Part shown: positions 1 through 8,905 of the stretch, one piece after another
How positions within the stretch are numbered: the stretch's first letter is position 1
How the letters are laid out: each line of letters opens with the position of its first letter
From: DASQPR01 sp963724705
GTDB taxonomy: Bacteria > Actinomycetota > Actinomycetes > Mycobacteriales > Micromonosporaceae
Reading direction: 5' to 3'
NCBI GenBank assembly: GCA_963724705.1
Contig: CAVRVS010000004.1
Span: 248,001-312,000 of the forward strand
Length of the DNA: 64,000 bases
Notes under the pieces: model-generated
What the model saw: only the letters and a program-made list of their open reading frames with translations
What the model was told of the DNA's origin: nothing
Database searches by the model: none
Program-made: the position numbers and the translations under genes

Positions 1-103
1 CGACTGGTCGGCTGAACGCATCGACCTTGAGGACCTGGTCCTGACCTACATGGAGCGGGCGGCCGCCACCGGCTCCGCGATCGCCGCGGGAGGCACACAA
101 TGA
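1..103 (+). CDS. ABC transporter ATP-binding protein, 3' end only
   Basis: The frame that ends in TGA at 101-103 reads as about 33 C-terminal residues, including the stretch IDLEDLVLTYMERA. That acidic 'LED-V-L-Y/M' helix is typical of the extreme C-terminus of ABC-2 type exporter ATPases of actinobacteria. The stop overlaps the ATG of the following permease gene in an ATGA, so the two are translationally coupled parts of one transporter. Everything with catalytic motifs lies outside the window, so the identity rests on the tail and the neighbour. Confidence 0.6.
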   Translation, partial: DWSAERIDLEDLVLTYMERAAATGSAIAAGGTQ

Positions 104-1146
104 TCTGGCTCGCCTGGCGCCAATTCCGAGCCCAAGCCCTCACGGGTCTCGCCGTGCTCGCCGCCGCCGCGATTTACTTCCTGGTCAGCGGGCTACAGAT
201 GCACCACACCTACACCGCCGACCTGGCCTCATGTACGCCGCTGAACTCTTGCGACGACGTGCTCAACCAGTTCCAGAGCAACTACGACCCGATGTTCCAT
301 TTCACCGAACTCTTCCTGCTGGCAGCCCCGGCGCTGATCGGCATGTTCTGGGGTGCGCCGCTGATCGGCCGGGAACTGGAGACCGGCACCCACCAATTCG
401 TGTGGAACCAGACCATCACCCGCAGCCGGTGGCTCGCGGTCAAACTCAGCGTCGTCGGCCTCGCCTCGATCGCCACCGCCGCAGTGCTCAGCTATCTGAT
501 CACCTGGTGGGCCGCACCGTTCGACCACATCGCTGGCAACCGGTTCGCCGGCACGACCTTCGCCACCCGCGACATCGTCCTGCTCGCGTACGCCGGCTTC
601 GCGTTCGCACTCGGCGTCACCGCCGGACTGCTACTACGCCGCGTGGTGCCGGCCATGGCCGTCACGCTCGCGGTGTTCATCGGCCTGCAGATCCTGATGC
701 CCACACTCGTGCGCCCGCACCTGCTGCCGTCGACCACGCTGACGTTTCCGATCAACCAGACCACCGCACAACAGGCCCGCGGCTTCTACACCAGTGGCGG
801 GGGTGCCGAGATGTACCTCGACGGCCTACCCATACCGCCAAGTGCGTGGGTGACATCGGCCCCGCCGATCACGGACTCCGCCGGCCGGGTCGTCGCCGCA
901 ACCACGCATCTGGACTGCTTCCCGCCGCCGGACGCGGGCGGAGGCGGAGGCGCGGCCAAGGCCGGCGGATCCGGCCTCAATCAGATCACCGCCTGCCTCG
1001 CCCCGTACAACCTGCATGAGTCCATCACCTGGCAGCCCGCAAGCCACTACTGGCCCCTGCAATGGTACGAGACCGGAATCTTCGGCGTGCTCGCCGCAGC
1101 ACTGTCCGGGTTGTGCTTCTGGCAGATCCGACGCCGCCAGAACTAA
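100..1146 (+). CDS. ABC transporter permease (ABC-2 type, actinobacterial)
   Basis: A 348-residue polytopic membrane protein. It begins MIWLAWRQFRAQ, the usual N-terminus of actinobacterial ABC-2 permeases paired with a small ATPase. Hydrophobic segments are visible near residues 14-32, 68-88, 110-135, 155-178, 182-205 and 322-340. A long extracytoplasmic loop (about 210-320) contains a Gly/Ala-rich run and a few cysteines. The start overlaps the stop of the upstream ATPase gene by four bases, so the pair probably forms one exporter. The substrate cannot be inferred. No regulator lies on the 3' side before the next, oppositely oriented genes. Confidence 0.8.
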   Translation: MIWLAWRQFRAQALTGLAVLAAAAIYFLVSGLQMHHTYTADLASCTPLNSCDDVLNQFQSNYDPMFHFTELFLLAAPALIGMFWGAPLIGRELETGTHQFVWNQTITRSRWLAVKLSVVGLASIATAAVLSYLITWWAAPFDHIAGNRFAGTTFATRDIVLLAYAGFAFALGVTAGLLLRRVVPAMAVTLAVFIGLQILMPTLVRPHLLPSTTLTFPINQTTAQQARGFYTSGGGAEMYLDGLPIPPSAWVTSAPPITDSAGRVVAATTHLDCFPPPDAGGGGGAAKAGGSGLNQITACLAPYNLHESITWQPASHYWPLQWYETGIFGVLAAALSGLCFWQIRRRQN

Positions 1147-1526
1147 GCGGCACCGCAGGACCGGGTCGGTGCCGCCTCCATCATGGAGAGACCGACCCGA
1201 TCCTGCCCACCAAGACGACGGCCGGGCCGGGCGTCGCGGCCCGTGATGGTCGGACCGCTGCCGCGTCGGGATGTCTTGAACGTCAACGTCTACGCCCGCA
1301 ACGTCGTACCGGATACCGGCCTGCGGATAGGCGGGACGCCCTGTTAGATCGCGAACGCGGCCGCCAGAAAGTTCCACGCTGCGATTCCCATGGGCTGTGT
1401 CATAACTGTGGTGCACACGCGATCGGATGTCAGGTGGGCCGACCGGAGACCTTGCCCGCTTCGCGCAGCATCAATCACCGCCCAGGCAAAATCGCTTGGG
1501 TACAGGAAGCCGTCGGAAACACACCC
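1147..1526. other. intergenic stretch, no gene recognised
   Basis: About 380 bases between convergent genes. Short open frames exist on both strands, but none resembles a known protein and none has a convincing ribosome site. No strong terminator hairpin was found. Confidence 0.4.
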
Positions 1527-1694
1527 TCACGCACGCTTTAGAAACCTGAAATAGAACGCTGCGAACACTAGGACAATTCCGACGTTCACCATCAGCCGCG
1601 GCCAGAAATGATGCCTGAAGAACAGAACGTCCACGCCGACTACGACGGCCACCATTGCGAGCACGTAAACAACGACGACTGCCTGCCTTCCCAC
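1527..1694 (-). CDS. small two-helix membrane protein, function unknown
   Basis: A 55-residue frame starts at GTG 1694, the first start after an in-frame TAG, with a purine-rich GAAAGAGA just upstream. It reads as two hydrophobic helices (VVVVYVLAMVAVVVGVDVLF, then VNVGIVLVFAAFYFRFL) joined by a short basic/aromatic turn RHHFWPRL and ending in LKRA. This layout (two membrane helices, positive ends, no other domain) is that of a conserved small inner-membrane protein found in many Gram-positives, with no assigned function. It stands alone, 143 bases past the end of the response-regulator gene at 1838 and on the same strand. Base composition is slightly lower in GC than its neighbours. Confidence 0.55.
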   Translation of the reverse strand: MGRQAVVVVYVLAMVAVVVGVDVLFFRHHFWPRLMVNVGIVLVFAAFYFRFLKRA

Positions 1695-1837
1695 AGTCTC
1701 TTTCTACTCTAGGATTCGCCGCACACGCCACCAGATGCAGGCTCTGTCCGGCCACGTACGCCGCGTCGCTACTACAAGCCGCAAGTGCGGCCACAACGAC
1801 CCGCCGGTCGCCGTCCGCACCTGGTGAGCGTGCTCGA

Positions 1838-2497
1838 CTAGGTGACCCGGCGCCCGGCGAGATCGTGGTCGTAGGCGTACACGATTGCGGCCGAGCGATC
1901 TCGCAGACGCAGCTTGGCGAATAGGTGATTGACGTGCGTCTTCACAGTGCCCTCGCCCACGCGGAGCTCGATCGCGATCTCAGCGTTCGTGAGGCCGCGT
2001 CCAATGAGGCCGAGTACCTCACGTTCGCGGGCGGTCAGCGTTTCCATCGCGGTGGGCTGCACAGTTGGCGCATCGGGCATCGCTCGATACGTTGCGAGGA
2101 CCCGCCCGGTAACTGCCGGGTCGAGCCATGCGCCGCCGTCGGCCACGATGCGTACGGCTCGTTGAAGATCCTCGGCCGGTATGCCCTTCAGAACAAATCC
2201 CTGCGAGCCCGCCCGGAGCATGCCGGCCAGTGCCGCGTCGTCGTCGAACGTCGTCAGTGCCATCACGGGTACGGTCTCGCGCTCGGCTCGTAGTTGTCGG
2301 GTGGCCGCGACACCGTCCACCAGAGGCATCCGTACGTCCATCAGGACGATCTGTGGATCGGTGTCACGAACCGTGGCAAGCACGCTATTGCCATCGCCGC
2401 ATTCGCCGACGATCGTGAACCCGTATCGTTCGCGCAGGATGCCACGGAGTCCAGCGCGAATCAGTTCCTGATCGTCAACGAGCAGTACCCGGATCAT
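1838..2497 (-). CDS. NarL/LuxR-family response regulator
   Basis: A 219-residue two-domain regulator. The receiver domain (about 1-120) has the acidic pair D8/D9, the phospho-acceptor D54 in IVLMDVRMP, the T in MALTTFDDD and the K in FVLKGIPAED. A LuxR-type helix-turn-helix follows (about 152-215) with TAREREVLGLIGRGLTNAEI and EGTVKTHVNHLFAKL. Its start overlaps the end of the histidine kinase gene by four bases, so the two form a two-component system. They are the last genes of an operon that begins with an ABC exporter (5475 downward). This arrangement is typical of systems that sense cell-envelope stress or antimicrobial compounds and control the linked exporter; the signal is not known. 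Confidence 0.92.
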   Translation of the reverse strand: MIRVLLVDDQELIRAGLRGILRERYGFTIVGECGDGNSVLATVRDTDPQIVLMDVRMPLVDGVAATRQLRAERETVPVMALTTFDDDAALAGMLRAGSQGFVLKGIPAEDLQRAVRIVADGGAWLDPAVTGRVLATYRAMPDAPTVQPTAMETLTAREREVLGLIGRGLTNAEIAIELRVGEGTVKTHVNHLFAKLRLRDRSAAIVYAYDHDLAGRRVT

Positions 2498-3702
2498 CGT
2501 TGCTCACCTGTGACCTGATGTCCGTCGAGCGGCAGCAGTGCGTGCACCAGCCAGCCGTTGCCGCCGGGACCTGCCGTGCAGGTGCCGCCGACCGCCTCGG
2601 CTCGTTCGCGCATGTTGGTCAACCCCATGCCCGAGCCGCGTCCGGGAGTGCCGGCGCTGTCGACGGAGACCTCAACGCAGCTGTCGGTGGCAGTGACGAC
2701 AATTCCCACCGACGCGCGGGGAGCGTGCTTGGCCGTGTTGGTCAGGGCCTCTTGGACTATGCGGTAGATGCTCGCGCCGGTCGTGGCCGGCATCAGATCC
2801 AGATCGCCGCGGGTGTCCAGTCGTGCCGGCACTCCCGCCGTGTTCATCTGCTCGACCAGGTGAGTCAGGTCGCGTATGCCGGGTACGGGTGGAGCGATCT
2901 CGTCGGTCCGGCCCGCTCGGGCGAATCCCATGGTGGCGCGGACGTCGGCCAGGCTCTGGCGACCAAGGCGCTCGGCCTCGGCCAGGGCGCGGGCAGCGTC
3001 CGCTGGGTCATCGTCGATCGCCAACCTTGCACTCGCAACATGAAGCAGCGAGATCGTGAGACTGTGGGCGATGATGTCGTGAAGTTCACGCGCAATCCGG
3101 TTGCGCTCCTCAATACGCGACTGCTCAACGAGGGCGGCCTGTGCTTGCTTCAATCGCTCGGTCAATACGATCTGATGCCGAACGAGCAATGCGGCCAGGC
3201 CGGTGAATGTCGCGCCGGCGATCCAGCTCACCCAACCTGCGTCACCAACATTCAGCACAGACTCGGCCACGAAGATTGCTACGATCGCGGCCCAGTAGAC
3301 CAGGCCGACGCGTATGCCGCCGGTCATTACGCACCAGAACACGACGATGCAGAGCGCAAACCAGGCGACGTTGCTCGATCCGGAGCCGACGGTGGCCACC
3401 AACGTGATCCCCACGGTCGCGACTGCCGCGTACCCGAGAAGCAACCGTGACGGCGCAAGAAACATCGGGACCGCAACCGCGACGGCGATCACCAATCCCG
3501 CGATCGCGATCGGGGATAGATTGCTGGGCAGTCGCATCGCGGCGCCGACGATCGCGAACAGGGCAAACCCGCAGAGACCAAGCCGCTTGTACAGGCGGGT
3601 CAACCGCACGCCCGACCGCGCCTCATCCGTCGCGAACATTCGCCTGAACCCTATCGACCGGAGCCGCCCATCGTCGTCCCGCAGCCGCCCGTACAGCGGC
3701 AT
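2494..3702 (-). CDS. sensor histidine kinase (NarL/LiaS-type, HisKA_3)
   Basis: About 402 residues. Five or six membrane helices occupy roughly residues 25-155 and no large outer domain is visible, as in intramembrane-sensing kinases. A coiled linker follows, then the dimerisation/phospho-acceptor helix ARELHDIIAHSLTIS (His about 208) and an HATPase domain with ALTNTAKHAP (N box) and GSGMGLTNMRERA (G box). The open frame extends to 3843, inside the permease gene. I chose ATG 3702 (MPLYGRL), 28 bases past the permease stop; ATG 3639 is an alternative. Overlap with the response regulator gene indicates translational coupling. Confidence 0.88.
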   Translation of the reverse strand: MPLYGRLRDDDGRLRSIGFRRMFATDEARSGVRLTRLYKRLGLCGFALFAIVGAAMRLPSNLSPIAIAGLVIAVAVAVPMFLAPSRLLLGYAAVATVGITLVATVGSGSSNVAWFALCIVVFWCVMTGGIRVGLVYWAAIVAIFVAESVLNVGDAGWVSWIAGATFTGLAALLVRHQIVLTERLKQAQAALVEQSRIEERNRIARELHDIIAHSLTISLLHVASARLAIDDDPADAARALAEAERLGRQSLADVRATMGFARAGRTDEIAPPVPGIRDLTHLVEQMNTAGVPARLDTRGDLDLMPATTGASIYRIVQEALTNTAKHAPRASVGIVVTATDSCVEVSVDSAGTPGRGSGMGLTNMRERAEAVGGTCTAGPGGNGWLVHALLPLDGHQVTGEQR

Positions 3703-3730
3703 CGAGGACGATTGTCCCACAGCAGGCACG

Positions 3731-4468
3731 TCACAGACCTGACCGTCGTACGGCAAGGATCGTTGCGAGCACGGCGATCGCCGCCACGACAGCCAGTGAT
3801 CCGGTGGCGTTGCCGATGCCGAGCCATGGCACCCGGACGGCATCGGTCAGCCGGGTCAACGGTAGGTAGCCCGAGATAGTGCGCAGCGCCGAGCCCATCA
3901 CGTTCGGTGGCGGACCGCCCGAACCGAGCAGGAAGGAAGGAAAGAACAAGAGGAGCCCGACCGCTTGCGCGGCCCGCGCCGACGGCAACACGACGCCCAG
4001 GAGCACGCCAATGGCGACGAACGCAACGGCCCCCAGACAATACGCCGCTACCACGCGGCCGCCGTCATGCAGCGCTGGTACGCCGTAAATCGGCGCCGCG
4101 ACGGCCAGCAGGATCGCCGACGACACCACGATGGCGACCACGCCGACCACGAGTTGGGCCAGCGCGAACGACCATCGGGGAAAGCCGGCCGCGGCGAATC
4201 TGCGTAGCACGCCGCGTTCACGGTACGACGCCAGATGGACCGGGATCATGATTAGCCCAGTCGCAGCGATCACCACGGTGAGATAGGACGCGACGTACCA
4301 GTGCGCTGGGTTCGCACCGTCGAATGCGGGGTCAGGTGACGTGCCAAACGATCCACCGATAATCAGCATGGTCACGACGGGAAACACGAAGACGAAGGTG
4401 AGCGTCATCGGGTCCCGGCGCATGAGGACAAGTTCTGTGCGCACCAGGCGGCCTACGGTTGTGCTCAT
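3731..4468 (-). CDS. ABC-2 type exporter permease
   Basis: 245 residues with six hydrophobic segments (about 22-40, 58-78, 102-125, 140-160, 165-185, 222-240). The motif ERGVLRRFAAAGFPRWSFALAQ lies between helices 2 and 3, a hallmark of ABC-2 (DrrB-like) permeases. The start overlaps the ATPase gene by four bases (ATGA) and a histidine kinase gene follows. Together these form one operon: ATPase, permease, kinase, regulator. The family exports drugs, lipids or peptides; substrate unknown. Confidence 0.88.
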   Translation of the reverse strand: MSTTVGRLVRTELVLMRRDPMTLTFVFVFPVVTMLIIGGSFGTSPDPAFDGANPAHWYVASYLTVVIAATGLIMIPVHLASYRERGVLRRFAAAGFPRWSFALAQLVVGVVAIVVSSAILLAVAAPIYGVPALHDGGRVVAAYCLGAVAFVAIGVLLGVVLPSARAAQAVGLLLFFPSFLLGSGGPPPNVMGSALRTISGYLPLTRLTDAVRVPWLGIGNATGSLAVVAAIAVLATILAVRRSGL

Positions 4469-5475
4469 CGCGTTGCTCCAGTCAGGTCGCCGAGCCGAGT
4501 GGTGGTGATGGGCCCGGAGTGATCGTCGATCGCCGCCTGATCCAGCAGGCTGAGCAGCGCGTCTTCAAGGCTCGGCACATGTGCCCACAGGTCCGGAGGT
4601 ACCCAGCCGGAGCTAGCCAACATCGCGCCGACGTACGCGATAGCGGTGCGATCGCCACGGATGGTCACGCGCTCGCCGACCGCCTCGACCGCCTGTACGC
4701 CGCCGGCCGTGCCAAGCGTCTCGAGCGAGATGGCGCTGCGGCGACCCACCGGCAACGTGAAGCGGATGGTCGCCCACCGACCATAGCGATCGATGAGGTC
4801 CTCGGGTGCGCCCGCATCGAGGATCCGGCCCGCCCGCATGGCAATGACTCGGTCGCACAGCGCCTCCGCCTCATCCAGCTCATGCGTCACGAGAAGCACA
4901 GTCGTGCCGTCCCGCCGCAGTTGATCGACCGCGGCCCATACGCTGCGTCGTGCGGCCGGGTCGAGACCCTGCGTGAGTTCGTCGAGGATGACCAGCCGTG
5001 GCCGGTTCAGCAGCGCCAGGACGAGAAACAGCCGCTGACGCTCGCCACCGCTCAGTGACGCGAAAGCGGAGCGACGACGTCGCGCCAGGCCGAATTGCTC
5101 CAACAACCCATCCGGGTCTCGACCGCCGAATAGATGCACGGCCTCGGCGACCCGCAACCGGTCCGGCAACGCCGAATCCTGCAACTGGCTGCCGATCCGC
5201 AGCCGCAGTTTGTCCGCCTGCCGAACCGGGTCGAGGCCAAGCACCGACAGCGTCCCGGAATCCGGCCGGCGCAGACCCTGAATGCACTCGACCGTTGTCG
5301 TCTTGCCGGCGCCGTTGGCCCCGATGAGCCCGACGATTTCACCCGCCGACACGTCAAGATCCAGGCCGTCGACGACCGTACGGCCGTTATAGCTCTTCCG
5401 TAGCCCGCGTACCGTGACCACATCCACTTCGCTCATGACGCTCATGCTTGGTGATCGCGCCGTGGAAGTCGTCAA
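4465..5475 (-). CDS. ABC exporter ATP-binding protein (DrrA-like)
   Basis: Up to 336 residues. Walker A is GANGAGKTTT, the signature LSGGERQRL, and Walker B LVILDELTQGLD followed by the H-loop VTHELDEAEALCDR. About 100 further residues form the DrrA-type C-terminal region. Note LDELTQGLD: the usual Glu after the Walker B Asp is present, and Thr replaces the common Pro. The first ATG is 5475. ATGs at 5445 and 5436 (MSVMSEVDVV) are also possible and closer to the family's usual N-terminus. It is the first gene of the exporter/two-component operon, so its promoter should lie just above 5475. Confidence 0.9.
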   Translation of the reverse strand: MTTSTARSPSMSVMSEVDVVTVRGLRKSYNGRTVVDGLDLDVSAGEIVGLIGANGAGKTTTVECIQGLRRPDSGTLSVLGLDPVRQADKLRLRIGSQLQDSALPDRLRVAEAVHLFGGRDPDGLLEQFGLARRRRSAFASLSGGERQRLFLVLALLNRPRLVILDELTQGLDPAARRSVWAAVDQLRRDGTTVLLVTHELDEAEALCDRVIAMRAGRILDAGAPEDLIDRYGRWATIRFTLPVGRRSAISLETLGTAGGVQAVEAVGERVTIRGDRTAIAYVGAMLASSGWVPPDLWAHVPSLEDALLSLLDQAAIDDHSGPITTTRLGDLTGATR

Positions 5476-5559
5476 GCCGAGGACATAGCTCGCTCTCTAC
5501 CCACGGACAGAATGGTTGCCGCGCGCGCTCTTCGTGACGCACCCCGCAGGGCTTTTGGG

Positions 5560-5690
5560 AGCCGCCGGTGGACGGCTTCCGTACGGTGATCGAGACCAAC
5601 CTGACCGGCTACTTCCTCATCGCGCGAAGTTACCCCGCGGATGCTCGCCGCCGCCGGCGGCCACTTCGTCAAACGAGGCCCCCGGCGAGG
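5560..5690 (+). pseudogene. short-chain dehydrogenase remnant
   Basis: One frame reads VDGFRTVIETNLTGYFLIAR, the central SDR segment (the N-L-T-G helix that precedes the catalytic Ser). After one frame change it continues PRMLAAAGGHFV, again SDR-like. No start, Rossmann glycine motif or YxxxK is present on either side. This is therefore an internal scrap of a dehydrogenase gene, not a working gene. Confidence 0.5.
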
Positions 5691-5757
5691 CTCTTCTGCA
5701 CGATCACGCTGCCGTGGCGCTGCAGCATGTCCGCGACGCCGCGACCGGTGCTGGTGG

Positions 5758-5828
5758 CTGGCTATAGCTCAGTCAGGGGAGAGCCCCCAGTTGGTGGCCC
5801 GGGGGCGCCGGTTCGATCCGGCCATCCG
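5758..5828 (+). other. degenerate tRNA-like sequence
   Basis: The stretch contains TAGCTCAGTC and GAGAGC (D-arm), a CCCCC/GGGGG pairing in the anticodon-arm position, and GCCGGTTCGATCCGGC (T-arm), in tRNA order and spacing. The T-loop is one base short, the anticodon loop is too long for a clean 7-base loop, and the acceptor ends pair poorly. I read it as a decayed tRNA (or one with indels), not a functional gene. It sits beside the SDR remnant in a patch that looks like recombination debris. Confidence 0.35.
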
Positions 5829-5911
5829 TTCGTCGCGCTATGACAGCTTTGTTGAGCTCGGCGTGTGCCAGCCGTCCCACTCAGGTTGCCTGCTGCGTTC
5901 CGCGCTTGCGT

Positions 5912-6622
5912 TTACGAAGTCCGAGAATGCGGACGGTGTCGTGGCTTGACGCGCCCGACGTCGAACGCGGCGACCATGGCGGCGAGCCACGCCGCGCCCA
6001 GCACGTATCCGGCGAGTACATCGCTTAGGTAGTGGACCCCGAGCGCGATGCGAGAAAATCCGATCGCGGCGATCATCAGCACTGCGCCGCACACCGCGAC
6101 GACGCGTGCGGTGCCGTGCACCATCGGCAAGAAGATCACCAACAGTATCCCGTAGCCGACTACGGCGGACTGGGCGTGACCGCTGGGAAAGCCGAATCCG
6201 TGGGCCACAGAGACCGGTTGCGGAAGGATCGGCCGCGCCCGATCGACCAGGCTCTTGACCAGGTTGTTGATCAGAGAACTGCCGATCGCGGTGACCGCAA
6301 CGAACAGGGCGAGGCGCGGCTGGCGCCGCCAAAACAGCCAGACGGCGAGTGCGGTGAGGACGGGCGTCCAGACCCGGTACGAGCCGATGATCGACAGCGT
6401 CCGCATCGCCGTGACAAAGGCGGAATGCGTGACGGCGTAGCCGTGCAGGTCGAAGGCCGCATCGAGATCCGCGTCGTGAAGCGGCACCCATCTGGCCTGC
6501 ACCAGCGCCAAGAGAAGGGCGAACGGCACGGCTACCAGGATCAGCGCCGCAGCGGCGAATCTCGTCCTAACGCTGACGGGTGAGCCGCACGTGTTCTCGT
6601 CTTTGGCGCGATTGCGCCCCAT
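5912..6622 (-). CDS. PAP2-superfamily membrane phosphatase
   Basis: About 236 residues from ATG 6622, with six hydrophobic helices. All three PAP2 motifs are present: KSLVDRARP (KxxxxxxRP), FPSGHAQS (PSGH) and SRIALGVHYLSD (SRxxxxxHxxxD). The family dephosphorylates lipid pyrophosphates or phosphatidic acid at the outer membrane face, for example undecaprenyl pyrophosphate recycling. The open frame extends far upstream, but the extra residues look random. The start is not marked by a good ribosome site, and a GTG near VSVRTRF is an alternative. No operon partner is evident. Confidence 0.85.
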   Translation of the reverse strand: MGRNRAKDENTCGSPVSVRTRFAAAALILVAVPFALLLALVQARWVPLHDADLDAAFDLHGYAVTHSAFVTAMRTLSIIGSYRVWTPVLTALAVWLFWRRQPRLALFVAVTAIGSSLINNLVKSLVDRARPILPQPVSVAHGFGFPSGHAQSAVVGYGILLVIFLPMVHGTARVVAVCGAVLMIAAIGFSRIALGVHYLSDVLAGYVLGAAWLAAMVAAFDVGRVKPRHRPHSRTS

Positions 6623-7033
6623 CGGCAAAAGCCTACGTACGCCAACCCGGTCACGCGAAACAATCGTCAAACGCGGTCGCCGCAGATTGGATCCGTGGAT
6701 GGGCACTGATGCCCCTACGTCGGGGCCGGTTGTGCGCGAGATCCAGTCACTAGCTGAATGTCCGCGGGAATCGGGCCCTGGGATTCCGGATTCGGGCTCC
6801 GAATGTTCCGTCGGCGAGGTCGTGCCGGAACCGCGAGATCGAGTGCGTCCAGACCGTCGTCGCCACGGTTCTCGGGAGTTCACCGTGGACCGTGGCTCGA
6901 CCAGCCACCCGAGACGAGAACCGGTCAAGGTACGCCAAGAGGATGCTGAGAGTCCCTTGACAAGCGCTCTCCGCAGTGGAATGACAGTCGGACATGCGTC
7001 TCCGGCTGCTCGACGATCTGAGTGGAGAACACG
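6623..7033. other. intergenic region between divergent genes
   Basis: About 410 bases between the PAP2 gene (minus) and the small membrane protein (plus), so it should carry both promoters. No recognisable gene, repeat or operator was seen. Confidence 0.4.
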
Positions 7034-7315
7034 ATGTTGAATTGGGTCTTGGCGGTCGTGATCGGTGTCGTCATCGGCGGAGTGGGCGCCGCGGTATATG
7101 GCCGGCGTTACGCGAGCGCTCGCTGGCTCGCGCCAGTGCTTGCCGTCGTGGGCACGCTGATTGCTGCTGGCTTCGGTAGCGCGCTTGGCCATAACGGGTA
7201 CGGCTGGAAGAAGGCGTCCTTGCAGGTGGTGTTGGCACTCGTTGGCGTGGCGGCGGCGGTGATGCTCGCCCGACGCTCGGACCAGGTGAAGCAGCCGGCC
7301 AATCCAGTCGGCTAG
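7034..7315 (+). CDS. small integral membrane protein (three helices)
   Basis: 93 residues starting MLNWVLAVVIG at ATG 7034, preceded by GTGGAGA at good distance (7022-7028); the ATG at 7022 lies inside that site and is less likely. Three hydrophobic helices are visible (about 3-22, 33-52, 65-80), separated by YGRRYASAR and GHNGYGWKK, with a polar tail. The N-terminal Gly-rich helix resembles the GlsB/YeaQ/YmgE transglycosylase-associated group in style, but I cannot confirm membership. Function unknown. Confidence 0.6.
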   Translation: MLNWVLAVVIGVVIGGVGAAVYGRRYASARWLAPVLAVVGTLIAAGFGSALGHNGYGWKKASLQVVLALVGVAAAVMLARRSDQVKQPANPVG

Positions 7316-7613
7316 ACGCGATTAGCGAGAACCCGCTCCTCGTCCGATACTGCAGCGACAATCGTCGATGGCCCGTGAAACCGTTGCTCACCCCTGTTCG
7401 AGGTCGATCGGGATGTACCGCACCTTGCCCCAGTCCATGGCTATCTATCCACTCTCGGTCACATACCCGTCGAAGGGATTCGATTGGTTGGCCGTGCGGC
7501 GCGGTTAGCCGAAGGTGTTCCGCAGCGACGACGGCTCGGAACACTAGCGGGTGCGTCCAGCACACCGCGCACGCCGTAAGGGCTGGGCCTGGCCGCGAGA
7601 TTGCCGTTTCAGT
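7316..7613. other. intergenic stretch, nothing recognised
   Basis: About 300 bases between convergent genes. No clear terminator stem, repeat or coding signal was seen. Confidence 0.35.
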
Positions 7614-8561
7614 TCAGGGCGTCGCGACGCTGAGCACTGTCCGGTTGACGACCTCGGTGACCGCGGCGGCGATCGCGTCCGGCGACGCGCCGCCACCGGC
7701 GGGAATCGCTGCGATGATGTCGGCGATGAATTGTGGCGACATGATGTAGGCCTGCAGTTTGTCGAGCCGGTCCATCCGCGCTGACCCGGACTCGGTGTAG
7801 ACGGTGGGCACGACCGGCTTGCCGTTCGCGTCAAGTCGGGGCGTGAACTGGTCGCTGTGCCAGACGGATGCTGGCAGTTTCACGATCAGCGATAGCGCCT
7901 GGTCGACGGTTTGGCCGTTGGAGAGTTTGTCGGTGAGTTCCACATCGGTTCCTTTCGGCGGGTTCGGGTTCGCTTCGCCGAGCAGCCAACCACCGTAGTA
8001 GGCGGATCTGGCGGTGTTGAAGTCGACGGCGTGGCCGGCGACATGCCCACTGCCGGTTTGGATGAGGTTGGCGCCGGTGTGGTCGTTGTTGCCGGGAAAC
8101 GATGTGGACAGCGACTGCCACGCCAAAGTGATCAGCCCGGCCTTCTTCAGCGCGCGGAACAGGGCGCCGTCGCCGTAGCAGCCGCATCGCTCGGGTCCCA
8201 GGACGTCGGCCCAGCCGTGCGCGTAGTTGTCGAAGCTGCCGGCACCGGCGGGGGTGTCGACCGAGTAGTAGCAGGGAGACCAGTCTGGCCCACGAAGCTC
8301 GGCGTGCGCATCCAGGAACGCCCTGGCGTGGGCTTTGCCCTCGGCGATCGTGTTGCGCGGTATCGGATCCCATTCAAAGTTGGACACGATCCGTACGCCG
8401 GCGGCGGACTTCTCGCGTACCTCAGCCGCCGTCATCTGCTTGTCGATATGGTTCGGTCCGGGTGCGTTGAGTACGTACCGGCACGCGAATTCGTAGCCCG
8501 CCGCCTTCAACGTTTTGCCGGTAAGTGTCCGGTCGGTGGTGTCGATCCCGTTGTCAGCCAT
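7614..8561 (-). CDS. DUF1906 (Rv2525c-like) glycoside-hydrolase-fold protein
   Basis: About 315 residues from ATG 8561, with GAGGAGA as ribosome site. The N-terminal two thirds match the DUF1906 pattern: GIDTTDRTLTGKTLKAAGYEF at the start of a TIM-barrel-like fold, GVRIVSNFEWDP, CYYSVDTP, YAHGWADVLG and ALFRALKKAGL. The C-terminal third reads TDKLSNGQTVDQALSLIVKL and then a helical tail, as in phage-type endolysin or tail-associated proteins. No N-terminal signal peptide is visible, though the family founder is exported by the Tat pathway. The role is probably cell-wall related. Confidence 0.75.
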   Translation of the reverse strand: MADNGIDTTDRTLTGKTLKAAGYEFACRYVLNAPGPNHIDKQMTAAEVREKSAAGVRIVSNFEWDPIPRNTIAEGKAHARAFLDAHAELRGPDWSPCYYSVDTPAGAGSFDNYAHGWADVLGPERCGCYGDGALFRALKKAGLITLAWQSLSTSFPGNNDHTGANLIQTGSGHVAGHAVDFNTARSAYYGGWLLGEANPNPPKGTDVELTDKLSNGQTVDQALSLIVKLPASVWHSDQFTPRLDANGKPVVPTVYTESGSARMDRLDKLQAYIMSPQFIADIIAAIPAGGGASPDAIAAAVTEVVNRTVLSVATP

Positions 8562-8905
8562 CCGATCTCCTCGGCGAAGAACCTGCGCGCCGGTCGATGT
8601 GACCGTACCTGTGCCAGCGAGCCGTACATAGCAGATGAACGGGCTGATCAGTCCTGACGGGCTCGGCCGCCGATGATGTCGGATGCACAATTCTCGTTGG
8701 TCATGACGTCGTCATCCGAAAAGGATCTACGTCGGATCTCGTGGTTGTCCGCCGCACGACCCTGTGGGTGGTTAGTCCGCACGGCGAGCAGCGGTGGATG
8801 CCCGCTGGGTATCGCGCGCGCATTTCATTGGCTGACGTGTCGTGATCTGCGTGGCCCGCTCCATGCGGGGCGACGCGACGCGGCCGGTGTGGTTACATCT
8901 CCGCT
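8562..8905. other. divergent intergenic region
   Basis: About 340 bases between the DUF1906 gene (minus) and a small unknown gene (plus). No clear promoter pair, repeat or small gene could be fixed. Confidence 0.35.

Noticed and set aside
5758..5828. A working tRNA
   Set aside because: D- and T-arm words are present, but acceptor, anticodon and T-loop geometry fail, so it was listed only as tRNA-like.
5912..7192. A 426-residue PAP2 protein
   Set aside because: The residues before 6622 are low-complexity Arg/Ser/Thr text without a domain. The PAP2 protein has its normal length from 6622.
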